NCBI RefSeq assembly: GCF_021290965.1
Contig: NZ_JAJOYT010000002.1
Location: 62,001 to 126,000 of the forward strand
Source: Rheinheimera faecalis
GTDB lineage: Bacteria; Pseudomonadota; Gammaproteobacteria; Enterobacterales; Alteromonadaceae
Reading direction: 5' to 3'
DNA: 64,000 nucleotides
The translations under genes were made by a program, and so were the position numbers. Shown here piece by piece: positions 44,519-53,039 of the stretch (the stretch's first letter is position 1; each line of letters starts with the position of its first letter). The notes beneath the pieces were generated by a model. It was not told the origin of the DNA and did not search any database. It was given only the letters and a program-made list of their open reading frames with translations.

Positions 44519-44540
44519 AATTAAAAACCTCGTTGTTGTA

Positions 44541-45554
44541 TTACGGCTGATCAGCCAAACCAACTAATTTCGCTAACTCCACTGTACGGTTGGCGTAACC
44601 CCATTCGTTATCGTACCAGGCGTAAATTTTCACCTGAGTGCCATTCACTACCATAGTCGACAAGGCATCAATAATGCTGGAACGGGGGTCGGTTTTATAA
44701 TCTACCGAGACCAGAGGTCGCTCTTCATACCCCAGAATATCTTTAAGTTCTTGTTGTGACGCCGCTTTTAATAAAGCATTTACTTCTTCAGCCGTGGTGG
44801 CGCGTTCTACTTCAAATACGCAGTCGGTTAAGGACGCATTGGCCAGCGGCACCCGCACTGCATGACCATTTAACCGGCCTTTTAGCTCAGGGAATATCTC
44901 AGTAATAGCAGTAGCAGAACCTGTGGTGGTTGGAATTAAGCTGCTGCCACAAGCACGGGCACGGCGTAAGTCTTTGTGGGGGGTATCCAGAATAGACTGA
45001 GTATTGGTTAAATCGTGAATGGTGGTGATAGATCCATGTTTAATACCCAGCTTTTCATGGATCACTTTGACCACAGGCGCCAGACAGTTGGTGGTGCAGC
45101 TGGCCGCTGTGACTATCTTATGTGTGAGAGCATTAAACAGATGATGATTCACCCCCATGACGACGTTTAATACGCCTGCTTCTTTCACCGGCGCGCTGAC
45201 AACCACACGTTTTACACCCTGGTCTAAATAAGTCTGCAGTTGAGCTGAGCTTTTCATTTTACCAGAGCATTCAATAACAACATCACAAGCTGACCAGTCG
45301 GTGTCGCTGATGGCTTTATTGTGCGTGACAGCAATAGACTGGCCTTGGATGATGACGTTGTTGCCTTGCGCTTCGGCCTGATGCGTCCAGCGGCCGTGCA
45401 CTGAGTCGAAATTCAGTAAATGGGCAAAAGTAGCAGCGTCACCGGCGGGGTCGTTGATTTGCACAAACTCAAATTCAGGCCAGTCAAAAGAGGCACGTAA
45501 CGCCAAACGGCCGATACGGCCAAAACCATTAATACCTAGTTTAATTTTTTTCAT
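44541..45554 (-). CDS. ArsJ-associated glyceraldehyde-3-phosphate dehydrogenase
   Basis: A 337-residue GAPDH with the NAD-binding start [17 protein letters not shown], the catalytic Cys153 in ASCTTNC and the C-terminal [14 protein letters not shown]. Its position directly before arsJ marks it as the specialised enzyme that forms 1-arseno-3-phosphoglycerate during arsenate resistance, not the housekeeping glycolytic copy. It lies in the operon 26 bases after the phosphatase gene. Confidence 0.94.
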   Translation of the reverse strand: MKKIKLGINGFGRIGRLALRASFDWPEFEFVQINDPAGDAATFAHLLNFDSVHGRWTHQAEAQGNNVIIQGQSIAVTHNKAISDTDWSACDVVIECSGKMKSSAQLQTYLDQGVKRVVVSAPVKEAGVLNVVMGVNHHLFNALTHKIVTAASCTTNCLAPVVKVIHEKLGIKHGSITTIHDLTNTQSILDTPHKDLRRARACGSSLIPTTTGSATAITEIFPELKGRLNGHAVRVPLANASLTDCVFEVERATTAEEVNALLKAASQQELKDILGYEERPLVSVDYKTDPRSSIIDALSTMVVNGTQVKIYAWYDNEWGYANRTVELAKLVGLADQP

Positions 45555-45580
45555 AACAGCATCTCTTTGATAAAGGGTTA

Positions 45581-46066
45581 TTAAAGGCTTTGAAAATACG
45601 CTTGATGTGGGGCTAAAGTCAGTGCGAAAGGTCGCAGAGCCTGAATACGTTGTTTCACCAGCTCTTTGTCTATGCCACGTTCAAGCAGAATTTGTGCAGC
45701 CACTAAACCAGTGCGGCCTGAGCCACCTTTGCAGTGAATGGCTACTTTTTTGCCTTCTTTTAAAAGCTTATGAATTTGTGGGCCTTGCTGCTGCCAGGCT
45801 GTGGCAAAGTCAGCCAGCGGGGCATGATCGTCTTCAATAGGGCAATGAAACCAGGCTAATCCAAGTTCTTCGCACAAGGTCGGTAAGTCAGTGACCTTGT
45901 TACGTGCTATTTCGTCTTCAGGCATTAAGGTCAAAATGGCTGAAGCACCAGCTTGTTTTAACGTCAGCAAAGAGTCTTTTAGTGCTTCAGTTTTAGTACC
46001 AGGGCAAGGGGTGAATATCAAGGCCGCTGAGCCTTCCAGTACTAATTCGTCAAATGGGTGTGACAT
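45581..46066 (-). CDS. CDKN3-type dual-specificity protein phosphatase in ars operon
   Basis: A 161-residue cysteine phosphatase with the signature [10 protein letters not shown] (111-120): nucleophile Cys112, arginine Arg118. The fold resembles the cyclin-dependent kinase inhibitor 3 family. Bacterial members are frequently found next to acr3 and GAPDH/arsJ, but their task is not established. The active-site loop also resembles that of cysteine-based arsenate reductases, so direct arsenate chemistry is possible; this is inference. No separate arsC is present in the operon. Confidence 0.85.
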   Translation of the reverse strand: MSHPFDELVLEGSAALIFTPCPGTKTEALKDSLLTLKQAGASAILTLMPEDEIARNKVTDLPTLCEELGLAWFHCPIEDDHAPLADFATAWQQQGPQIHKLLKEGKKVAIHCKGGSGRTGLVAAQILLERGIDKELVKQRIQALRPFALTLAPHQAYFQSL

Positions 46067-46098
46067 AAATTTGTCCTTATCAGCTATGCAATATTTTA

Positions 46099-47118
46099 TT
46101 AATTGCGCAAAAACCAGTGGCTGGTGCGGTTAGCAAACCACACCAGCGATAACATCACAGGCACTTCAACCAGCACACCTACCACTGTGGCAAGGGCTGC
46201 GCCTGAATTCAGACCAAAAAGTGAGATGGCCACAGCCACTGCTAATTCAAAAAAGTTACTGGCACCGACCATACCGGCAGGGGCCGCTATGTTATGAGGC
46301 AAATGTAGTTTGCAGCCGGCAAAATAAGTCAAAGCAAAGATGCCGTAGGTTTGCAGCAGTAACGGAATGGCAATCAGCACTATGGCGAGCGGCTGATTCA
46401 AAATAGTTTGCGCCTGAAAACCAAATAACAGCACTACAGTGGCTAGCAAGCCAAACACAGACCAGGGTTTGATCTGCGCCAGCAAAGCCGTCAGTTTTTC
46501 AGGCTCTTTAGTGGCAAAAAATTTTCTGGTCCAGACACCGGCCAATAGCGGCAGCAACACATAAAGCACCACAGATAAAATCAGGGTCGACCAGGGCACA
46601 GTGATGTCTGACACGCCCAACAGCAAAGCGCTGATAGGCGCAAAGGCAAAAATCATAATAATGTCGTTAATCGAGACCTGCACCAGAGTGTAGTTGGCAT
46701 CACCTTTGGTCAACTGACTCCAGACGAAAACCATAGCGGTGCAAGGTGCTACGCCCAGTAAGATCATGCCAGCTATATATTCAGTCGCAGTTTGTGGGTC
46801 GACCCAATCGGCAAACAATACACGGAAAAACAACCAGCCGAGCAGCGCCATAGTAAAAGGTTTGATCAGCCAGTTCACCACCAATGTCAGCACTATGCCT
46901 TTGGGTTTTTTGGTCACATCTTTGATAGCGCTAAAGTCAATTTGCACCATCATTGGATAAATCATGACCCAGATAAAAAGTGCAATCACCAGATTCACCT
47001 GGGCATATTCAAATGAAGCTACTAACTGAAACAGGCCAGGTGTCAGGTTACCGGCAATCACACCCAGCAGCATAGCCAATGCAACCCAGACCGATAAATA
47101 GCGTTCAAATAATCCCAT
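46099..47118 (-). CDS. acr3: Arsenite efflux transporter of the ACR3 family
   Basis: A 339-residue, ten-helix arsenite permease of the Acr3 type (bile-acid/arsenite superfamily). The conserved helix segment [19 protein letters not shown] contains Cys126, matching the essential cysteine of the family, and [14 protein letters not shown] carries the conserved glutamate near the end. It pumps As(III) using the proton-motive force. It follows arsR by 33 bases in the operon. Confidence 0.96.
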   Translation of the reverse strand: MGLFERYLSVWVALAMLLGVIAGNLTPGLFQLVASFEYAQVNLVIALFIWVMIYPMMVQIDFSAIKDVTKKPKGIVLTLVVNWLIKPFTMALLGWLFFRVLFADWVDPQTATEYIAGMILLGVAPCTAMVFVWSQLTKGDANYTLVQVSINDIIMIFAFAPISALLLGVSDITVPWSTLILSVVLYVLLPLLAGVWTRKFFATKEPEKLTALLAQIKPWSVFGLLATVVLLFGFQAQTILNQPLAIVLIAIPLLLQTYGIFALTYFAGCKLHLPHNIAAPAGMVGASNFFELAVAVAISLFGLNSGAALATVVGVLVEVPVMLSLVWFANRTSHWFLRN

Positions 47119-47151
47119 TGCCGTGCTCCGCTTTGATGCCGTTACGCTGAA

Positions 47152-47502
47152 TTAACAGCAGCCTTTTTGCCGTTCTGGCCTGTCGCCCATCTGGCACAAT
47201 TGCTGTTGGTTTAACTCCAGCCAGCCAGAATTCGCAGCGCCTGTTTGATGCAGACACAACAGAGCCCAGTCTGGTAATTCAGGATTTAAGCGGTAATACA
47301 CCCATAAGCCTTGTTTACGGTCCAGCAAAATACCATCGCGGCGCAACTGGGCTAAATGACGGGAGATTTTCGGCTGAATATCTGCCAGCGCAGCCACCAG
47401 TTCACAAACACAAAGTTCTTGCTCCTGCTGAATAAGCAGCAAACTGCGCAGCCGTGTTTCATCTGACAGGGCTTTAAAAAAGGTGATGGGGTTGAGTTGC
47501 AT
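47152..47502 (-). CDS. arsR: ArsR family arsenite-responsive repressor
   Basis: A 116-residue SmtB/ArsR winged-helix repressor. The As(III)-binding motif ELCVCEL (Cys31, Cys33) lies at the start of the DNA-recognition region, as in classical ArsR. The tail ends in GCC, a second vicinal thiol pair that could bind As(III) as in some atypical ArsR types. Binding of arsenite releases the palindromic operator just upstream. It is the first gene of the ars operon. Confidence 0.95.
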   Translation of the reverse strand: MQLNPITFFKALSDETRLRSLLLIQQEQELCVCELVAALADIQPKISRHLAQLRRDGILLDRKQGLWVYYRLNPELPDWALLCLHQTGAANSGWLELNQQQLCQMGDRPERQKGCC

Positions 47503-47516
47503 GGCCTATTACTTTA

Positions 47517-47564
47517 CATATGGAAAACCATATGTAGTAGTTTATATATGTTTTCCCGTATGTA
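47517..47564. promoter_or_regulatory. Tandem ArsR operators in the ars/PH-domain divergent region
   Basis: A perfect palindrome, ACATATGG-AAAA-CCATATGT (47517-47536), is followed by a degenerate copy at 47545-47564 (ATATATGTTTTCCCGTATGT). They lie 15 to 60 bases upstream of the arsR start on the minus strand and overlap the region where its promoter must be. This is the expected position for autorepression. Confidence 0.8.
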
Positions 47565-47632
47565 AACCTAAATTTTGGGAGAAGCAGGCCTTTGCGATAT
47601 GCTGGCACTATTGAAAACAAGGAAGCTTAACC

Positions 47633-48175
47633 ATGACCAATCAGCTGCTTGACGCTGGATTTTTAGATGACCAATGCCTGACCGGTCCGTTACCGGATCA
47701 GTGGTTGTTGCTACCCACTGTGGCTTTGACCAAAAGACGCTACAGCTGGTTGCTGACTTTAATTGTTGTGGTAAGCGGATTAATGGTTGCGCAGTGGTGG
47801 TGGGATTCGCACTGGCTATTTCCGCTGGTTTTAGCATGTTGGGGCCTGACCGGACTGATATTTCTGGCCAGTTGGTTTTGCTTACCGCTGGATATCCGGC
47901 ACACCAGATTTTTACTCCGTACTCAGGATTTTTTGCTGCAATCAGGCGTGCTGTGGCGTAGAGCTGCCTTGATCCCTTTGCATCGTGTGCAACATGTGAC
48001 TATTAGTCAGGGGCCACTACAAAAACGCTTTGGATTGGCGACTTTAAAAGTCTACACCGCTGGTGGTCTGGATGCTGAAGCTGCGCTGGCTGATATAGAA
48101 TATAGGGTCGCGCAGGCATTGAGTGAGCAGCTTAGTCAGTTGATCCCGCGTGGGGATACTGATGCTGAACACTGA
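47633..48175 (+). CDS. Bacterial PH-domain membrane protein (YdbS-like)
   Basis: A 180-residue protein with two hydrophobic segments (about 38-58 and 62-82) and one bPH2 domain (LDIRHTRFLLRTQDFLLQSG and IPLHRVQHVTISQGPLQKRF). It matches Bacillus YdbS. YdbS/YdbT pairs are implicated in resistance to some peptide antibiotics and envelope stress. The next gene encodes the YdbT partner and overlaps it. It is divergent from the ars operon and not obviously related in function. Confidence 0.82.
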   Translation: MTNQLLDAGFLDDQCLTGPLPDQWLLLPTVALTKRRYSWLLTLIVVVSGLMVAQWWWDSHWLFPLVLACWGLTGLIFLASWFCLPLDIRHTRFLLRTQDFLLQSGVLWRRAALIPLHRVQHVTISQGPLQKRFGLATLKVYTAGGLDAEAALADIEYRVAQALSEQLSQLIPRGDTDAEH

Positions 48176-49613
48176 TATGCCAGAACAGTCGGCGGCAACT
48201 GAGCATTGGCAGCGCAGTTCTATCTGGGCCTTGCTGCCTTTGTTGGTGAAAGCTGTAACGCAATGGGCTGGTGTGATTCTGGGTGGGGCCTATTTGTCCT
48301 TTAGCGATAGGTTTCAGGCTTATGCACCCTATGGGATAACGGCTTTGGCACTGCTGATACTCGGCAGTGCGGTGCTAAACTGGCGCTATACCCAGTTTCG
48401 CGTTTCTGCTCAAGGTATTGAGCTGCGCCGTGGTGTGCTGCAAAAAGAACATCTGCTGTTGGCGAATTCGCGTATTCAGGAACTACAGGTTCAACAACCT
48501 TTTTACTTCAGGCTGCTGCGCTTATTTACAGTCAGTCTTGATAGTGCCGGTAGTCAGCAACAGGAGTTTTATCTGACCGGTCTGACGTCACAGCAACTTG
48601 CTCTATTACAGGGAGACGTGCAGGTTGATCAGACTGTTCCTTCCACGCCATTTTTTCGGATCTGGCTTGCGACTTTGTACAACAAGCATTTGTGGTTGCC
48701 ACTATTGGCCGTTTTTGGAGCGGCTCAGTCGCAGTTTGATGGCGAGCTCTTTGAACACTGGTTTGCTCAGGGCCGTGAGGTGTTGCAACAATCAGGGCTA
48801 GAACAGAGTTTCACATTGCAAATAGCGGCCAGCCTGAGCCTGTTGCTGCTGGTGGTTTTGGTGTTAGTGCTGATGACCTGGATTTGGCTTTATCCACAGC
48901 GTTTTTTGCGTGATGGCCAGCAATTACAGCTGCTCCAGGGCACTTTTCTGAAAAAATCACAGCGGATCCAGACAAAAAGGGTGCAGATGCTCACTGTCCG
49001 TCAGCCGTGGCTGGCGCGGTTTTTTGGTCACTTTTCACTTATTTTTCATGGTTTCACAAATTCTCTGGAACAGAAAAGTAAATTTGCGCTGTTAGGCCAG
49101 ACTGGTGATGACATCAATCAGCAATTGCAGGCTCAGCAACTTTTAGCTTTGTCTGATATCCAAAAGCTACCCTTGCAGCGTTATGTTCCAGCTTATTTCC
49201 GGCGCTTGTTGGTGATAAGGGGCATTATCATTTTGCTGTTTTGTCTGCTCGTGGTTGTATTGTGGCAAAGCTCGGTTATTGCTCTGAGTACGGGCGCTGT
49301 AGTGTTGTTTGTTGCCTCATTTTGGCTGTTGGCAGACCTTTGGGCTTATCACCGTTGGCATGGATTCTGTGTGCAGGATCAGGTGTTGTATCTGTGGCAT
49401 GGTGGCCTTGGTCAGTACTGGCAAATAGTGCCGCTGCAACAGGTGCAAAAAGTACAGCTGGTGCAGTCGTTATTTTTTCACAAGCAGCAACTGGTGCAGG
49501 TTAAATTCAGTACCGCCAATGGTAGCGTGACGCTGGCAGCTATCCCAAATCAGCAAGCACAGGATTTATATGTTCAAGTGCTGAAGTTGCGGCCTGACTC
49601 AGTAAGCAGGTGA
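48162..49613 (+). CDS. Bacterial PH-domain membrane protein (YdbT-like)
   Basis: A 483-residue membrane protein with several bPH2 domains, each showing variants of the motif R...GVL...HLLLANSRIQELQV / KKSQRIQTKRVQML / IVPLQQVQKVQL. About six membrane segments lie in three pairs between the domains. This is the larger YdbT partner of the preceding gene. The ATG at 48162 sits inside the end of that gene with a G-rich ribosome binding site, so the two are translated together. The lipid or protein ligand is unknown. Confidence 0.82.
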   Translation: MLNTDMPEQSAATEHWQRSSIWALLPLLVKAVTQWAGVILGGAYLSFSDRFQAYAPYGITALALLILGSAVLNWRYTQFRVSAQGIELRRGVLQKEHLLLANSRIQELQVQQPFYFRLLRLFTVSLDSAGSQQQEFYLTGLTSQQLALLQGDVQVDQTVPSTPFFRIWLATLYNKHLWLPLLAVFGAAQSQFDGELFEHWFAQGREVLQQSGLEQSFTLQIAASLSLLLLVVLVLVLMTWIWLYPQRFLRDGQQLQLLQGTFLKKSQRIQTKRVQMLTVRQPWLARFFGHFSLIFHGFTNSLEQKSKFALLGQTGDDINQQLQAQQLLALSDIQKLPLQRYVPAYFRRLLVIRGIIILLFCLLVVVLWQSSVIALSTGAVVLFVASFWLLADLWAYHRWHGFCVQDQVLYLWHGGLGQYWQIVPLQQVQKVQLVQSLFFHKQQLVQVKFSTANGSVTLAAIPNQQAQDLYVQVLKLRPDSVSR

Positions 49614-49772
49614 ATTATGTTTCCCCGTATCCTATGTAACTTGAAATTTCAAAAATGAAACTCAGGTGACAGCAGGTTTTGACTGCTGCCATCTGGTAGG
49701 CATGGCTGATACTGATGCCTGAAACTCTATCCGGACTTTCCGACAGAGACCAAAGCACAGTAGCTTTGAGAG

Positions 49773-51518
49773 CTAGGTGCTCCAGGGACCTAAAACTATG
49801 TTCATTACTGAACCACCTGGAACATTTTCTTTGGTCTTCGAGGGGACGTTTCCACTAAAACCTGGCCCTATCGGATCTTCATCCATACTGAAACCATAAG
49901 CGGCGCCTCCGTATAAAATGGGATCTTGTCCGGATGTTCTGAAATCTTCACCATTCACATCTGAGCAGTGAAGAAACTTTGCATAGTAGTGGCAGGTACT
50001 ATTAGCAGCGTACCAATTGGCTGCAGTATTCCAGGCTTGTGTAGATTCACCCGCTGTCTTTTCTGTGGCAAAAACACCAGCTGTTGCAACGCCACGGCAC
50101 AAAGCTTCCCATATACAATCCTGCAGTAATCCGGCGTCTCCGCCCGAGCCTGCGGGCGTATATTGATTAAACGCCTGTTCAAACACATACAAAGCACTTT
50201 CTATACCTGCCGGAGGTTGATAAAAGGTGTAGGACGTATTGTTGGAATTCGTCAGGGTATAGGCATTGGTCTGGGTATTTGTTGATGGATTGGTTTGTTG
50301 CTGACATTGTCCGCTATAAATGTTGCTGCCACCGAGATTGATACTCAGGTATTGATTAAGTCCAAAGAAGCTTGCCAAAGTGGAATCCCAGTAGCTGGCC
50401 AACGCATTATCGGCTGCAATACCGCTGCCCTGAATGAGCATGGCCTGCAGCAAATCATTTGGGTCTGCTATCGCAAAAAACTGGTTCCCTATGACGGTTG
50501 GCGGATTTGGCGCCCCATTGCCTATGGATGTCTGGTACAGAAGCTGAGCGAAGGGCGAAGCCATGCTGCCTTCGTTTGTTATAAAGCTTGAATAGGCACT
50601 GCCAACTTGCTGGCGTGAAACTGCTGTATCAACACCATATTGCTCGGAGTTGTAACTAAAAGAAAGGTTGAGCCCCAGCCCGTTTACAGCAGAAAGATCA
50701 GCAGCTGCATCCATACCAAATTCAAAAATGTCGAAAGGACCAGGAGCTGCTATGCCTGGCGGGTTGGCATAAGGATAGGCGGTATAGCCAAGCGGCGAAT
50801 AAACAGCGATCGGCATAGCAGGTGGTTGTGACGGGGAAACAACGAAAATCAGACGATTTGCCCCATTGGTCTGTGTTGCAAGCGTTACGGTAGAAATGCT
50901 TGAAAGCAGGTAAAACGGCAACCCTTGTGTGATTTCGACAGTCAGGCTGCCACTGTTATCCGTCAAACCAGCGCCATAAGCACCGGTTAAGTCATCATTG
51001 ATACAGAGGTATAACTCGCCGGATGTCTGAGCCATGCTACTGAACCAGTAGCCGTCTCCTATAAAAAATGGAGTACCGGTTTCACCGATTTTCCCTACCA
51101 GGGCCCCCATGGCTACCCCTACCATGGGAAACTCTGTTTGATCCGAAGGAACATTGAGGCCTGGGCAGCCGTTTGCGTCGTAAAGATTTCCTCCATTTGT
51201 CTGCGGATCTGCAGTCCACTTTCCGCTGACGTAGGCGACAGTGTTCGTAGTTAAAGCACCTTGGCTGATCTGAATGCCAGTGCCTTGCCAAGAGCTAGTG
51301 GCTGCGACAGAAACTATGGTGGCTGCAGCTGGATCTGCAAAACTACCATCTGACTGCAGGATCTGCAGATTACTGGCTCCTCCATTAATAAATCCAGCAA
51401 CCCAGGCCGCTCCGCTTGTTGAAGCTATACCTGACTGATCAGCCAGTGTGAGCAGAATAGTGCTGGAGTTGGGGGGCGCAATAGATGACTGCCTGCTTAT
51501 GTTTCCCTGATTATTCAT
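49773..51518 (-). CDS. GH64-like beta-1,3-glucanase fold protein with nested LecA-like domain
   Basis: A 581-residue protein. The N-terminal strand region (about 20-75, with WVAGFINGG and LQILQSDGSF) and the C-terminal two thirds (about 200-581, ending HYYAKFLHCSDVNGEDFR and GFSMDED) resemble GH64/thaumatin-like beta-1,3-glucanases. Between them, residues about 76-197 match the Pseudomonas galactophilic lectin LecA: W77QG, MGALVGKIGETGTPF and LTDNSGSLTVEI. The start at 51518 is fixed by AAAGGAG seven bases upstream. No signal peptide is visible. Catalytic competence is unproven. Confidence 0.68.
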   Translation of the reverse strand: MNNQGNISRQSSIAPPNSSTILLTLADQSGIASTSGAAWVAGFINGGASNLQILQSDGSFADPAAATIVSVAATSSWQGTGIQISQGALTTNTVAYVSGKWTADPQTNGGNLYDANGCPGLNVPSDQTEFPMVGVAMGALVGKIGETGTPFFIGDGYWFSSMAQTSGELYLCINDDLTGAYGAGLTDNSGSLTVEITQGLPFYLLSSISTVTLATQTNGANRLIFVVSPSQPPAMPIAVYSPLGYTAYPYANPPGIAAPGPFDIFEFGMDAAADLSAVNGLGLNLSFSYNSEQYGVDTAVSRQQVGSAYSSFITNEGSMASPFAQLLYQTSIGNGAPNPPTVIGNQFFAIADPNDLLQAMLIQGSGIAADNALASYWDSTLASFFGLNQYLSINLGGSNIYSGQCQQQTNPSTNTQTNAYTLTNSNNTSYTFYQPPAGIESALYVFEQAFNQYTPAGSGGDAGLLQDCIWEALCRGVATAGVFATEKTAGESTQAWNTAANWYAANSTCHYYAKFLHCSDVNGEDFRTSGQDPILYGGAAYGFSMDEDPIGPGFSGNVPSKTKENVPGGSVMNIVLGPWST

Positions 51519-51962
51519 GATTTCTCCTTTGTGAGAGATTAGATCACTCTGTATGGTTTCGGGCTGTACTTTGTCTGTTGATGCCAAAGTAAAATTTAGG
51601 CAACTATTTGAAATTTAATCTGTAATTAAAGATTTATAAGAGTCGCTTGCGAAAGCATCCAGTGGCAGCTCACTACTTTTCCGACGCCCGATATTTTCTT
51701 ATCTTGCCAACTCCAGTAACTAAATTAGGTTCGTTTTCCTTATTTCGCAACAAATCGGAATTCATTTTTTGTCGAAGAATGTAACGTCAACTATCATGCG
51801 CAAAACCGGTATCGTTACTCAGCCGTATAATCAAAAGTTGAGGCGTTGCCGTCTAACCTCACAAACCAGCCATTTATGGCAAAACACTGATAGTTATTTG
51901 AGAACAGTTCTTGTTTGTGGCTATACTGCGGCAACTTTCAGTGAACCCCAATGGAGTATTCG
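51519..51962 (+). promoter_or_regulatory. Intergenic region with fbpA promoter
   Basis: Some 440 bases between the GH64-like gene and fbpA hold no convincing coding region. The best promoter is TTGAGA (51898-51903), 18 bases, TATACT (51922-51927), placing transcription about 30 bases before the fbpA start. No Fur box of good quality was seen. The rest is AT-rich and shows nothing I can name. Confidence 0.5.
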
Positions 51963-52970
51963 ATGAAATTCTGGCAAAAATCTTTAGTGGCTGCGGCCTT
52001 AACAGCCGCGACTTTGGCGCAGGCTGCAGAAGTGAATGTGTATTCTGGCCGTCAGGAAGAATTGCTAAAACCTATGCTGGATAAATTCAGCAAGGACACT
52101 GGTATTAAAGTGAATTTGATCACTGGTAAGCCAGATGAACTGATTAGCCGGATGCAAAGTGAAGGTCGTAACAGCCCGGCTGACTTGCTGATCAGCACTG
52201 ACGTCGGCCGTTTATATCGCGCCGAAGTGCAGGGTTTATTACAGCCTATTGATTCAAAGGTCCTGACCGACGCTATTCCTGCTGCTTTACGTGATCCAAA
52301 ACAGCAGTGGTTTGGTTTAACTAAACGTGCCCGTCCTATCATGTATGTGCCGGGTAAAGTGAAACCAGAGCAGTTAAGCAGTATCGAAGATTTAGCCGAC
52401 CCAAAATGGAAAGGCAAAATCTGCGTGCGTTCGTCCGACAATATTTATAACCAGTCTATGGTCGCTGCTTTAATTGCTCAGTTGGGTGAAGAAAAAACTC
52501 AGGCCTGGGCGAATGGCTTTGTCAAAAACTTCGCTCAGCCGCCAAAAGGTGGAGACCGCGACCAAATCAAAGCAGCTGCCGCTGGTGTTTGTGATATCGC
52601 CATAGCGAACACTTATTACTTAGGTGGTATGTTTGATGATGCTGGTGATAAAGCTGCAGCTGAAGCGGTGAAAGTATTCTGGCCAAATCAGCAGGACCGT
52701 GGCGCTCATATCAATATCTCTGGTGCTGGTGTTGCTAAGTATGCACCGAACAAAGCTGAAGCGATAAAGCTGTTGGAATATATGGTGAAACCTGAAAGCC
52801 AAAGCTGGTACGCCGTGACTAACCATGAATATCCGGTAGTAGCTGATGTGAAGTGGAGTCAACGCCTTGAATCTTTTGGGCAATTTAAGGCTGAGCAGTT
52901 ACAATTATCGACCTTAGGCGAATTAAACGCTAAGGCTATTCAGGTGATGGACAAGGCGGGCTGGAAGTAA
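51963..52970 (+). CDS. fbpA: Ferric iron ABC transporter, periplasmic binding protein
   Basis: A 335-residue ferric-ion binding protein of the FbpA/FutA/IdiA family. A signal peptide (about 1-20) precedes VNVYSGRQEELLKPML, the family start. The iron-binding tyrosine pair lies in IANTYYLGGM. It carries Fe(III) from the periplasm to the FbpBC permease. The ATG at 51963 has GGAG eight bases upstream. A strong hairpin follows, probably lowering expression of the permease genes relative to the binding protein. Confidence 0.93.
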   Translation: MKFWQKSLVAAALTAATLAQAAEVNVYSGRQEELLKPMLDKFSKDTGIKVNLITGKPDELISRMQSEGRNSPADLLISTDVGRLYRAEVQGLLQPIDSKVLTDAIPAALRDPKQQWFGLTKRARPIMYVPGKVKPEQLSSIEDLADPKWKGKICVRSSDNIYNQSMVAALIAQLGEEKTQAWANGFVKNFAQPPKGGDRDQIKAAAAGVCDIAIANTYYLGGMFDDAGDKAAAEAVKVFWPNQQDRGAHINISGAGVAKYAPNKAEAIKLLEYMVKPESQSWYAVTNHEYPVVADVKWSQRLESFGQFKAEQLQLSTLGELNAKAIQVMDKAGWK

Positions 52971-52990
52971 TTCCTCTGCGTACAGACTAA

Positions 52991-53020
52991 ATTACGCCGG
53001 CTTTTGCCGGCGTAATTTTA
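52991..53020 (+). terminator. Intercistronic hairpin between fbpA and fbpB
   Basis: A perfect 11-bp stem, ATTACGCCGGC (52991-53001) and GCCGGCGTAAT (53006-53016), has a T4 loop and a following T-rich run. Such hairpins after binding-protein genes stabilise the upstream message and attenuate downstream genes. Confidence 0.85.
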
Positions 53021-53039
53021 TTAAAAGGATATCCAATTT

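Noticed and set aside
49614-49772. Possible fourth copy of the 125-bp palindrome near TAACTTGAAATTTC
   Set aside because: Only the first ten or so bases resemble the element; the inner hairpin and right arm are absent.
51769-51966. 65-codon ORF upstream of fbpA
   Set aside because: Overlaps the best fbpA promoter and start region, has no ribosome binding site and is in another frame.
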